From NCBI GenBank assembly GCA_036488085.1, contig DASXHZ010000030.1, positions 1 through 25,442 of the forward strand: a stretch of 25,442 nucleotides of DNA, read 5' to 3'. Below the pieces are notes generated by a model. It saw nothing but the letters and a program-made list of their open reading frames with translations, ran no database searches and was not told where the DNA came from. This document shows, one piece after another, positions 8,583 through 16,406 of this stretch. Each line of letters begins with the position of its first letter. Position 1 is the first letter of the stretch. Position numbers and translations under genes: made by a program. Origin of the DNA: DASXHZ01 sp036488085. Its GTDB lineage: Bacteria; Acidobacteriota; Thermoanaerobaculia; Gp7-AA8.

Positions 8583-8661
8583 CGGACGCGACTCTCAGTC
8601 TAAGCGACGATTTTTTTTCAACCTCCGCCGGAAAAACTGTCGCGTGACGGACGGTATGGTC

Positions 8662-8668
8662 AAGGAGG
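8662..8668 (+). promoter_or_regulatory. Strong Shine-Dalgarno deciding the phospholipase start
   Basis: AAGGAGG lies 9 bases before the ATG at 8678 but only 3 before the in-frame TTG at 8672, so translation almost certainly begins at 8678. The divergent intergenic region (8583-8677) also holds a run of eight T at 8611-8618 and should contain promoters for both directions. I could not assign hexamers with confidence. Confidence 0.75.
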
Positions 8669-8677
8669 TAGTTGAAA

Positions 8678-9634
8678 ATGACTACGCAGATTCTTTCAGA
8701 GACTCAAGCGCCCGAGATTCCCGCCGAACAGCCGGACATGCTCGCATTGATGCAGCGGCCCTGCGGCTGTTGCGGCTCGAAGGAGACGCAAGAGGAGGGC
8801 GGCGTCGGTCTGTTTTGGGACGACAAGCAGCACCTTCGTCTGCTGAACGGCGCCATTCGCGCCCTCGACCGCATGCCGAACGACCCCGAGTGGGCGGCGC
8901 TCTTCCCCATCGCGCGGCGGCTGGTCAACCTGATGAACGTCGTCATCCATCCCGAAGGCGAGCCTTCCGGCCCGTTCTACGAGGCGGTGAAGGAGGGCCT
9001 CCGCGACGCCGACTACAAGCCGGAGTACACCGGCACGTATGGCGGCGTGATGATCTATTACATGCACTTCTATGACGCGAAAACGGGACAGAGTTTCTAT
9101 CCCGGCTTCGAGAACGCGCGCACGGAGTGTGAAAAGTATTTCAACCAATCGCTCTTCGCCTGCCCTGAGACGGCGAACTGGGAGCAGCGCCAGCAGATCG
9201 GATATCGCCTCGGTCTCGCGTTGCACTACCTCACGGATGTGACGCAGCCGATGCACGCCGTGAACTTCACGAACTACCTCGATTACCGTCCCTTCTTCAG
9301 CCCCGCGAACCTTCTGGAGAAGCGGCACAGCGCCTTCGAAGGGTACGCGGACAGCGAGCGGTTCAACCTCAACCCCGGCAAGTACACGGTGGCCCAACTC
9401 GACCCGGCGCACTGGGGTAGCTACGGAGGGGCGGGTGTCGTTCTGCACAACGTGTCGGCCTGCTCGCGCAACCTCTACGACAACACCGGGATCCGACGGC
9501 TCGTCGACTCCAAGTGGCCGTGGGACGGGTTCGGGAGCGAGGCGGATCCGCACATCATCCGCTGCCTCGACCACGGCATCTTCCACACCGCCATGTTCCT
9601 CCTGTACTTCGCTCAGCGGGCTCCGCGCGACTGA
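8678..9634 (+). CDS. Zinc-dependent phospholipase C family protein, no signal peptide
   Basis: 318 aa, homologous over about residues 48-255 to the Bacillus cereus phosphatidylcholine phospholipase C / clostridial alpha-toxin fold, which hydrolyses phospholipids to diacylglycerol and a phospho-headgroup. The zinc ligands of the three-metal site appear conserved: H52 (DKQHLRLLNGAI), D112 (DADYKPEY), H130 (MHFYDAKTG), H183 and D187 (ALHYLTDVTQPMHA), H193, H217 and E221 (KRHSAFEGYAD). The N-terminal tryptophan that coordinates zinc in the mature Bacillus enzyme is not in the matching position. Instead of a signal peptide there is a 45-residue polar, E/P/Q-rich leader with a CGCC cluster (C29, C31, C32). 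It starts the operon, 26 bp upstream of the sigma-factor gene. Likely a lipid hydrolase or a metal-binding relative; export route and substrate are unknown. Confidence 0.85.
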   Translation: MTTQILSETQAPEIPAEQPDMLALMQRPCGCCGSKETQEEGGVGLFWDDKQHLRLLNGAIRALDRMPNDPEWAALFPIARRLVNLMNVVIHPEGEPSGPFYEAVKEGLRDADYKPEYTGTYGGVMIYYMHFYDAKTGQSFYPGFENARTECEKYFNQSLFACPETANWEQRQQIGYRLGLALHYLTDVTQPMHAVNFTNYLDYRPFFSPANLLEKRHSAFEGYADSERFNLNPGKYTVAQLDPAHWGSYGGAGVVLHNVSACSRNLYDNTGIRRLVDSKWPWDGFGSEADPHIIRCLDHGIFHTAMFLLYFAQRAPRD

Positions 9635-9660
9635 CGTTACGCGAGGCTCGGAGGGCGTCC

Positions 9661-10530
9661 ATGACCGCGGGCATTGATTCCATTTCCATGTCGTTGTCCA
9701 TTGCGGGTACCTTTCCATCAGCAATGGGTCCGACGGCGGAGGCGCAATTCCTGGATGGCCTTGATGAGATCGAGCGCGCCGCGCGATTTGTCGCGCGGCG
9801 TCTCGGCCTCGCCCCGGTCGACGCGGACGATCTCAGCGCCGCCGTCAAGCTCCGGCTGATCGAGGACGACTACGCGGCCCTTCGCCGTTTCGGGGGCCGC
9901 TGTTCGCTTGCCACGTATGTAGCCTCGATCGCGCACCGCATCTGCGCCGACGAGTGGGCACATGTGCGGGGACGGTGGCGCCCGTCGGCGGAAGCGCGGC
10001 GCCTGGGCGAGACGGCGGGGATGCTCGAGCGGCTCCTCCGCTGCGAGCGGCGGCCGATCGAGGAGGCCGTCATGCTCGCGCAGCGTTTCGATCCGGCGCT
10101 GACGCGTGCCGCCGCGCTCGACATGGCGGCGCGTCTGCCGGAGCGCGTCGCCCGCGCCATGCTGGTGCCAATCGACGGCGGTCACGATCTGCCCGCGGAA
10201 GAAGTGTCGGCGGAGGAACGGGTGGCCGCCGACGAGAGCGCGGTGGCCGCAAGCCGCACCGTTCGTGAGACGCTGCGGACGATGACGGCGGAGGATCGGG
10301 TCGTGCTGCGGATGCGTTTCGACGAGGGAGCCCGCGTCGTTGATATGGCCCGCATGCTCGGCTGCGATCAGAAGCAGCTCTACCGCCGCATCGATGCGCT
10401 GATCCGCAAGCTCCGGGACGCTCTGCTACGCGCCGGGATCGACGCCGTGACGGCGCATGCCATGCTGGCGGCCGATGCGCCGCAGCTCCATTTCGGGCTC
10501 GCCGGCGACGAGAAGGAGTCGACGTCGTGA
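9661..10530 (+). CDS. ECF-like sigma-70 family RNA polymerase sigma factor
   Basis: A 289-aa sigma factor with region 2 at about 37-110 (DADDLSAAVKLRLIED, then FGGRCSLATYVASIAHRICADE) and region 4 with helix-turn-helix at about 200-262 (LRTMTAEDRVVLRMRF, VVDMARMLGCDQKQLYRRID). The roughly 85 residues between them are longer than in minimal ECF factors, and there is a ~35-residue N-terminal and a ~25-residue C-terminal extension. Start ATG 9661 has GGAGGG five bases upstream (9650-9655). Its stop overlaps the GTG start of the next gene (GTGA), which encodes a zinc-finger anti-sigma-like protein, so the two are probably made in a fixed ratio and form a sigma/anti-sigma pair. It would direct transcription of an unknown regulon, possibly including this operon. 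Confidence 0.88.
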   Translation: MTAGIDSISMSLSIAGTFPSAMGPTAEAQFLDGLDEIERAARFVARRLGLAPVDADDLSAAVKLRLIEDDYAALRRFGGRCSLATYVASIAHRICADEWAHVRGRWRPSAEARRLGETAGMLERLLRCERRPIEEAVMLAQRFDPALTRAAALDMAARLPERVARAMLVPIDGGHDLPAEEVSAEERVAADESAVAASRTVRETLRTMTAEDRVVLRMRFDEGARVVDMARMLGCDQKQLYRRIDALIRKLRDALLRAGIDAVTAHAMLAADAPQLHFGLAGDEKESTS

Positions 10531-13500
10531 CGGCGCCTTCCCGGATCGCATGCCCTGATTCCGAGCTCCTCGGCGCCTTCGCCGAGGGACGGCTGGATGC
10601 CTCCGATCGAACGCGGATGATCGAGCATCTGGACGGCTGTGCGGATTGCGCTTCCGAGGTCGCGACGCTAGCGGCATTTGTGGGCGAGCGTGCCGGCAGC
10701 GCGGCGCGCGGCCCCGCTTGGTGGTGGCTCGCGGCCGCGGCGTTCTTCCTCGTCATCGGCGGGGCGTGGCTCGTCGTACAGCGTGGGCGCGTCGGGGCTG
10801 AGACGGCGCCGCTCGTCGCGGCGGCGGACGGGCTCGGGTATCGCCCCGTCGAGGTGCGTCTCACGGGTGGGTTCCGCTGGGCGGCGTACCGTGGCGCGGT
10901 CCGTTCGGAGTCGGAGACGCGAACGCCCGCACGATTGAAGCTGGCGGGTGCGGCGGGGGAGATGCTGCAGCACGCGGAGAGCGATCGCAGTGCCGCGGCG
11001 CAGCATGCGGCGGGTGTCGCCTCCGTCCTCATCGAAGATCCGGCGGCCGGCATCGACCGGCTCACCAAGCTCACCGCCGACCAGCCGAACGACGCGCGTG
11101 GCTGGAACGATCTCGCCGCCGCGCATTTCGCCGCCGCGGACCGCTTCGGCCGCGCCTCCGAGCTGCCGCTCGCGCTCGCGGCCGTCGATCGCGCTTTGCG
11201 CATCGATTCGCGCATGCCGGAAGCGCTGTTCAATCGCGCGCTGATTGTCGAACGCATCGGCCTGCTGGATGAAGCGGGCCGCGCTTGGGCTCAGTACCTG
11301 GCCGTCGATCCGAGTTCCGATTGGGCTCGCGAAGCGCGTCGACGTTTCGACGCGCTGCCACGAGCATCGAGACCGAAGGCTTCGGCATCGACGAGGCCGG
11401 CCATGGAAACCGAGGTGCTTGGGCAATGGGGCGAAGCGACTCTGCGCGGGTCGACGGCGGAGGCGGAGCAGCAACTTGCAACCGCGCGTGAGGCTGGCAT
11501 CGCACTGCGGCGGCGCGGCGAGTCGCTCCTCGGCGATGCCGTCGCGGCGATCGACGCCGCACCGCCGGCGGACCGCTTTCGGCTCGCGGAAGCGCACGTC
11601 GCCTATCGCGCCGGCCGTATGGCGCTGGCAAAACGCGACGCCGCCACCGCCCGGCGCGAGCTGCTGCGCGCCGCGGCGCTCTTCTCCGGACGATCCGATG
11701 CCGGCGAGTTGCTGGCCCGCCTTTACGTTGCATCCGCTGACTACGTTGCCGGCCGCGTCTACGACGCGGAGCGCGAGTTGGCCGCGCTTCGCTCCGATCC
11801 CCAAGTCCGAATTGGCTACGTGGCGCTCCGGGCGCAACTCGCTTGGCAATACGGCCTCACGCAGGCGCGCCTCGCTCGCTGGCCGGTCGCGCTCGACGAG
11901 TACCGTTCTGCCCGCGCGGCTTTCACCGCCCTCGGCGAAGAGGCGCCGGCCGCTTTTCTCGACGCGCTCGCCGCGGAAGGGGCGAGCTTCCTCGGCCGCC
12001 GCGACGAGGCGTGGGAAGGATGGTGCCGCGCGCTTCGCGTCCTCAGCATCCACGATTTTGACGACCGCTTCGCCGTCACCCTCAGCACCGCCGCTCGCAC
12101 GGAATGGATCGCTGGCCACGGCGAGGTCGCCCGCTCGCTACTCGACGTCGAGATCCGGCAGGGAGCAGCGTCCGGCACCGTACGAGCAGACGCGTTGCTG
12201 AGCCGCATGATCCTCAGCGCTCGCATGGGCGATGCGGCGGCCGCCTCGGCGGAGCTCGCAGAGGCAACGCAGGCCGTCGCCTCGATCGCGAATCGCGATG
12301 CGCGCGAGGCGATGGCTGCCGATCTGCGGGCTGCCGAGGGAATCGCCGTGGCGAGATCCGATCCGGCGCGGGCGCTCGCCGCGTTGACGCAAGCGATTGG
12401 CGAGTACGGCAAGACGCGGCGCCTTCTGCTGCCGGCGACGCTGTATGAGCGCGGGCGCGTTCTGCAGTCGATGGGTCGATCGGACGAAGCGATTGGTGAT
12501 CTCGAGGCTGCCGTCGCGGCGGTGGAGCAGCAGCGCGACGGAATCGAATGGCGTGACATCCGCTCCGGCGCGCTTGGCGGCGCAGAGGACATCTATACGG
12601 CGCTTGCCGCGCTGCTACTCCGGCGCAACGAGACCGCGGCAGCGTTCGCCATCGCAGATCGCGCCGCGAGTCGTGAGTTCTTCGGCGCGCCCACCGCCGA
12701 GGCCGTGGCTCCGGCGACTCTTCAGCGGCGGCTTGGTCCGGGCCAAGTTCTCGTCGAATATCTGCCGCTTCCCGACCGCCTCGTTGCGTTCGTGATCGAT
12801 GCACGACGGATCGTCTCCCGCGACATCGCGGCAACGCCTGCCACGCTGGCGCTGCGCGCGGGCGCACTGGACGCCGCGATGCGCGACCGCGCCGGTGAAG
12901 ATGCGGCACGGCACACCTCCGCTGCGTTGCAAGAGCTGCTGATCGCTCCGCTGGATGACGAACTGCGCGGCGCTTCATCAGTGACCTTCGTCGCGCCGCC
13001 GCCGCTCGCCTCGGTGCCGTTCGCCGCGCTCTTCGACCCGCGCAGCGGCCGCTGGCTCATCGAGGACCACCTCGTGCGCGTCGCCGCGAGCGCGACGCGC
13101 TCCGCGCAGCCCGCCGCCATGCGCACGAACGGCGTCGTGATCATCCATCCCTCGGCCGGCCGCAGCGCGCTTCCGAGTGCGTCGGCCGAAGCGGCGTCGC
13201 TGTTGCGGATTTATCCAGGCGCAAAGCTCGTGGAGGGGAATGACGCAACTCCCGCGGCGGTCCTCGATTCGATGACGTCCGCGGCAGTCATCCACTACGC
13301 CGGCCATGCCGACAGCGAGCGCGACGCCGGACTCGTACTGAGCTCCGTCACCGGCCACGATCAGCTGCTCTACGGCGCCGATATCGTCCGCATGCGCCTC
13401 CGCGCTGCGCCGCTGGTCATCCTCGCTGGTTGCGGGACGCTTCGCGGCGAAGGAGGCGGCGACCTCTTCTCGGCAAGCTTGGCTCGCGCGTTCCTGCTGG

Positions 13501-13733
13501 CCGGCGCTCGAGCGGTCGTCGGCACGTCGTGGGACGTCCGCGACGACGCGGCGGCGGAGCTTTTTGGCGGGATGCATCGCGCACTCGCCGCGTCGGGCGA
13601 TCCCGCCGCCGCGCTACGCGAGGCGCAGTTGGCCATGATTCACGGCCCGTCGCACGACGTCGCGGATTGGGCCGCGGCGCAGATCGTCGTCGCTTCCGCC
13701 GAACGAAATGAAGGAGGAGAAGGAACGCCATGA
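10527..13733 (+). CDS. Zinc-finger (anti-sigma) / TM / TPR / CHAT protease fusion
   Basis: A 1068-aa fusion. Residues 1-50 form a zf-HC2/ZAS-type zinc finger (C9, then H34-x3-C38-x2-C41), the module by which many anti-sigma factors hold ECF sigma factors. A single membrane helix follows at about 65-85 (WWWLAAAAFFLVIGGAWLV). Next comes a long helical part with TPR-like repeats, clearest at 190-275 and again at about 370-640. The C-terminal CHAT caspase-like domain lies at about 760-1060, with the probable catalytic dyad H927 (IHYAGHAD) and C969 (LAGCGTL), followed by FLLAGARAVVGTSWDVRD typical of CHAT. If the zinc finger is cytoplasmic, the TPR and CHAT parts are outside the membrane. Start GTG 10527 has AAGGAG 8 bases upstream and overlaps the sigma-factor stop. 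It overlaps the next gene by ATGA. Confidence 0.9.
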   Translation: MTAPSRIACPDSELLGAFAEGRLDASDRTRMIEHLDGCADCASEVATLAAFVGERAGSAARGPAWWWLAAAAFFLVIGGAWLVVQRGRVGAETAPLVAAADGLGYRPVEVRLTGGFRWAAYRGAVRSESETRTPARLKLAGAAGEMLQHAESDRSAAAQHAAGVASVLIEDPAAGIDRLTKLTADQPNDARGWNDLAAAHFAAADRFGRASELPLALAAVDRALRIDSRMPEALFNRALIVERIGLLDEAGRAWAQYLAVDPSSDWAREARRRFDALPRASRPKASASTRPAMETEVLGQWGEATLRGSTAEAEQQLATAREAGIALRRRGESLLGDAVAAIDAAPPADRFRLAEAHVAYRAGRMALAKRDAATARRELLRAAALFSGRSDAGELLARLYVASADYVAGRVYDAERELAALRSDPQVRIGYVALRAQLAWQYGLTQARLARWPVALDEYRSARAAFTALGEEAPAAFLDALAAEGASFLGRRDEAWEGWCRALRVLSIHDFDDRFAVTLSTAARTEWIAGHGEVARSLLDVEIRQGAASGTVRADALLSRMILSARMGDAAAASAELAEATQAVASIANRDAREAMAADLRAAEGIAVARSDPARALAALTQAIGEYGKTRRLLLPATLYERGRVLQSMGRSDEAIGDLEAAVAAVEQQRDGIEWRDIRSGALGGAEDIYTALAALLLRRNETAAAFAIADRAASREFFGAPTAEAVAPATLQRRLGPGQVLVEYLPLPDRLVAFVIDARRIVSRDIAATPATLALRAGALDAAMRDRAGEDAARHTSAALQELLIAPLDDELRGASSVTFVAPPPLASVPFAALFDPRSGRWLIEDHLVRVAASATRSAQPAAMRTNGVVIIHPSAGRSALPSASAEAASLLRIYPGAKLVEGNDATPAAVLDSMTSAAVIHYAGHADSERDAGLVLSSVTGHDQLLYGADIVRMRLRAAPLVILAGCGTLRGEGGGDLFSASLARAFLLAGARAVVGTSWDVRDDAAAELFGGMHRALAASGDPAAALREAQLAMIHGPSHDVADWAAAQIVVASAERNEGGEGTP

Positions 13734-14557
13734 ACACCGCCACGATTACTCTCGTCATCTACTTTGTCGGCATCGCCGCCGTGGTCGATCGCCCCGGCGG
13801 AGGCAAGATCGCCATATTTCCGAACGCCCGCCAGGGCGCATACAAAGGCGTCGCGCTGATGCCGCATCGCGCCTACCTTCACCTGCGCGGCTCCGATTTC
13901 GTCGATGACCAGGGGAAGCATCCGGATCCGACGCGCTACTGCACCGCTGTGGTCGGCGGGACCTGGGACGCGGGAAGCGGCATCTGCAGCCTCGAATTGC
14001 GCGGCGCAAAACTGTGGACGCAGACCTCCGAGGAGCTTTCCCAGGATGCAACCTTCAAGAAGATCCCGAGGTTCGGGAAGCTTTGCGGCGATGCGCCGAG
14101 TCCGAAGCGCGTCTACACCGAAGGAACGGATCCCGATTTCGTGGCGGCGCGTTTCGACGTGACGGGCGGAGTACTCTCCGGATGCAATCGAAAGTACGGC
14201 GCGTTCGTCACGAAGCTCACGATCGACTCCACCTTTGGCGTCCTGGTCGTCGAGCAAGGCCAAAAAACGCTACGCATCCGCCTCGGTGATCACGCCAGTC
14301 TCAGCATCGAAAACCGCGCCGAGCCTTCAGGCGCCTTACACAAAGCGGCAACCGTCGCTGCAAGCGGCTGCAACGAGCATGGATACGAACACTTCGGCTG
14401 GTATCACTTCATGGCAAGCGGCGAGATCGCGTGCGATGTGCGATGTCCGATCGAGGCAACCGGGATGCCGCGCTGTGAGATCCCCGGCGTGGTCGAGACC
14501 GGCATCGGCCTCCCCTCGGCGAGCGGTGCTGATTGTGGCAATACGACCTATCCGTGA
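13730..14557 (+). CDS. Exported cysteine-rich protein of unknown function
   Basis: A 275-aa protein not recognised by family. Residues 4-18 (ATITLVIYFVGIAAV) form a short hydrophobic segment without a preceding charged region, so it is either a weak signal peptide or an N-terminal anchor. The rest is beta-rich and holds nine cysteines (in RYCTAV, GICSLE, KLCGDA, SGCNRK, SGCNEHG, ACDVRCP, PRCEIP, ADCGNT), suggesting disulfides outside the cytoplasm. ATG 13730 overlaps the CHAT gene's TGA (ATGA) and has a GGAGGAGAAGGA-type ribosome-binding stretch inside that gene's 3' end. Tight coupling to a CHAT protease makes it a candidate partner or substrate, which is inference only. Confidence 0.7.
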   Translation: MNTATITLVIYFVGIAAVVDRPGGGKIAIFPNARQGAYKGVALMPHRAYLHLRGSDFVDDQGKHPDPTRYCTAVVGGTWDAGSGICSLELRGAKLWTQTSEELSQDATFKKIPRFGKLCGDAPSPKRVYTEGTDPDFVAARFDVTGGVLSGCNRKYGAFVTKLTIDSTFGVLVVEQGQKTLRIRLGDHASLSIENRAEPSGALHKAATVAASGCNEHGYEHFGWYHFMASGEIACDVRCPIEATGMPRCEIPGVVETGIGLPSASGADCGNTTYP

Positions 14558-14573
14558 GCGCTAAGATCGGCGG

Positions 14574-15692
14574 ATGACCAGAACGCTCGCAGCCGTCGTC
14601 GTGATGTTCGCACTCGCGGTCTCGACGCATGCGCAGTGTCCGGACTTCACGCGCACGGACTACGCGATCCCGGGACGGCCGCGCGCCGTCATCGCAGGCG
14701 ATTTCAATCGCGATGGAATCAGCGACCTGCTTGTCGCCGTCGACGAGAGCAGCGGCAATGTCATGTTCTTTCCGGGAAACGCCGACGGCACGTTCGGCTC
14801 TCCTGTCAGCACCGTCACGACGATTCCGTTTCTCTGGGCGATGGCAGCCGGCGATTTCAATCACGACGGCAAGCTCGACGTCGCGGTAACAAATGAAGCA
14901 ACCGTACTGGCGATCCTTCTCGGCAACGGCGACGGCACCTTCGCGGTGAACCGGTTCACGGTCTCCGAGGCGGACGACCTCTACGGACTGACGGTCGCTG
15001 ACTTCAACAGCGACGGTGTTCCCGACCTGGCGATGCTGGTGGCGAATCAGGACCAGATCTCGATTCGCTTCGGCCGCGGCGACGGGACGTTCGGCTCCGC
15101 GGCGTTGTATTCAGTCGGCGGCAGCAACCCGCGCGGCATCGTTGCGGCCGACTTCAACGGCGACGGCAAGACGGACGTCGCGACCTCGAATGCCTCCGGC
15201 CAGTCGGTCTCCGTTCTCCTGAACAACGGAGACGGCACGTTCATGGCGCCGGTGACGTACCCGATCATCGGGCCCGTGAACTCGATCGCCGCGGGCGACT
15301 TCAATGGCGACGGGAAGCCCGATCTGGCGATGGGAATCTCCGCGACGGTCGCGATCCTGCTCAACAAAGGCAACGGAACGTTCGCTCCCGAGGTCCAGTA
15401 CCCGAGCGGAATCTCGCCAACGGCCATCGCCACGGGCGATTTCGATCTCGATGGGAAGATCGACGTGGCGACCGCGAATCAGTCGACGGCAAGCGTCTCC
15501 ATTCTCTTTGGCAAAGGAGACGGAACGTTCAGGACGTCGACCACGAACGTGGTCGGTACCACGCCGTGGGGCATCGCCATCGGCAGTTTCAACGGCCGGC
15601 CGGGCGTCGCGGTGCCGAACTGGGGGTCGAACAATGTGTCGGTGCTGGTGAATCGTTGCGAGGTGCCGAAGCGACGCGCGGTGCGGCATTGA
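14574..15692 (+). CDS. Secreted FG-GAP/VCBS-repeat beta-propeller protein
   Basis: A 372-aa exported protein. Residues 1-20 are a signal peptide (hydrophobic core AAVVVMFALAV, cleavage likely after THA). The mature part is about seven FG-GAP repeats, each with a calcium-binding-type loop: DFNRDGISD (43), DFNHDGKLD (94), DFNSDGVPD (143), DFNGDGKTD (193), DFNGDGKPD (242), DFDLDGKID (289), and a degenerate last copy at SFNGRPG (338). Most blades also carry a GDGTF or NGTF motif. This is an integrin-alpha-like seven-bladed propeller, normally used for binding proteins or carbohydrates and not for catalysis. It begins 16 bp after the cysteine-rich gene, so it is probably co-transcribed with the sigma/CHAT operon. 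It has no anchor or sorting signal. Confidence 0.88.
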   Translation: MTRTLAAVVVMFALAVSTHAQCPDFTRTDYAIPGRPRAVIAGDFNRDGISDLLVAVDESSGNVMFFPGNADGTFGSPVSTVTTIPFLWAMAAGDFNHDGKLDVAVTNEATVLAILLGNGDGTFAVNRFTVSEADDLYGLTVADFNSDGVPDLAMLVANQDQISIRFGRGDGTFGSAALYSVGGSNPRGIVAADFNGDGKTDVATSNASGQSVSVLLNNGDGTFMAPVTYPIIGPVNSIAAGDFNGDGKPDLAMGISATVAILLNKGNGTFAPEVQYPSGISPTAIATGDFDLDGKIDVATANQSTASVSILFGKGDGTFRTSTTNVVGTTPWGIAIGSFNGRPGVAVPNWGSNNVSVLVNRCEVPKRRAVRH

Positions 15693-15760
15693 CGGTTCTG
15701 TGAGCGACTTGTCACCTCTCTGCATCTTCGTCAGTGCAGGAGCGTGGTACTGATGACCTC

Positions 15761-16375
15761 ATGTCCATCCTCGCGCTGGTACTTCTCGCTGCCACGACTC
15801 AGGCCGCCGATGCCGTCGACCTTTCGGCGCTCCGCAGTATCTCCGCGGCGACGCCTGAGGCGGTTCAGATCCGTCTCGCCGAAACAGCAGCGCCGGCGCA
15901 GATCTCCAGCAAGGCGTCGGTGTACGTGCTGCGCAAGCATGGGTACGAGCTGGCGCGGAAGGGAACGAACGCGTTTACCTGCTTCATCGACCGGACGCGC
16001 CTCGACACGCTCGAGCCGGAATGCATGGATGCTGAGGGGCTCGCGACCACGTTCCAGGCGCGGCTCTTCGCCGAACGGCAGCGCGCGGCGGGCGTGTCCG
16101 AGGACAAGATCGTGGCGGAGATCGAGGATGGATACCGGAAGGGGCGATTCATCGCCCCGCGCCGGCCCGGTCTCATCTACATGCTGTCCGACTACAACAT
16201 CATCTTCGAGGACAGATCGAAGAAGCTGATGCACGTCTCGCCGCACCTGATGTTCTACGCCCCGGGCCTCGAGGAGAAGGACACCGGCTCCGGCCCAGGC
16301 GCGCCGGTCCTCACCGATCCAGGGAAGCCGTATAACCTGATGATCGTCGTGCCCGGCAGCGCCCACAAGCACTGA
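15761..16375 (+). CDS. Small exported protein of unknown function
   Basis: A 204-aa protein that I do not recognise. The start chosen is ATG 15761 because it begins a clean signal peptide (MSILALVLLAATTQAADA, cleavage near 15-17); a GTG at 15734 is in frame, but its nine extra residues are polar and would spoil the signal. The mature protein is helical and charged with two cysteines (FTCFID, PECMDAEG) and a conserved-looking segment AEIEDGYRKGRFIAPRRPGL. It is the last plus-strand gene of the run, 68 bp after the FG-GAP gene, and ends 31 bp from a convergent gene. No terminator hairpin is evident in that gap. Confidence 0.65.
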   Translation: MSILALVLLAATTQAADAVDLSALRSISAATPEAVQIRLAETAAPAQISSKASVYVLRKHGYELARKGTNAFTCFIDRTRLDTLEPECMDAEGLATTFQARLFAERQRAAGVSEDKIVAEIEDGYRKGRFIAPRRPGLIYMLSDYNIIFEDRSKKLMHVSPHLMFYAPGLEEKDTGSGPGAPVLTDPGKPYNLMIVVPGSAHKH

Positions 16376-16406
16376 ACGCTGCCGGAATCGGGGATGCCTG
16401 CGGCCG

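Noticed and set aside
7032..8603. 523-codon plus-strand open frame opposite the YfhO-like gene
   Set aside because: Its translation is uniformly R/D/E/Q-rich without domains; it is the antisense shadow of a GC-rich membrane-protein gene.
8630..8660. ECF-type promoter (GGAAAAACT with a -10-like GGTATG) for autoregulation of the operon
   Set aside because: The predicted start point would fall inside the Shine-Dalgarno at 8662-8668, leaving no usable leader.
10668..12119. 483-codon minus-strand frame inside the CHAT gene
   Set aside because: Low-complexity arginine-rich antisense product; the plus-strand frame has clear domains.
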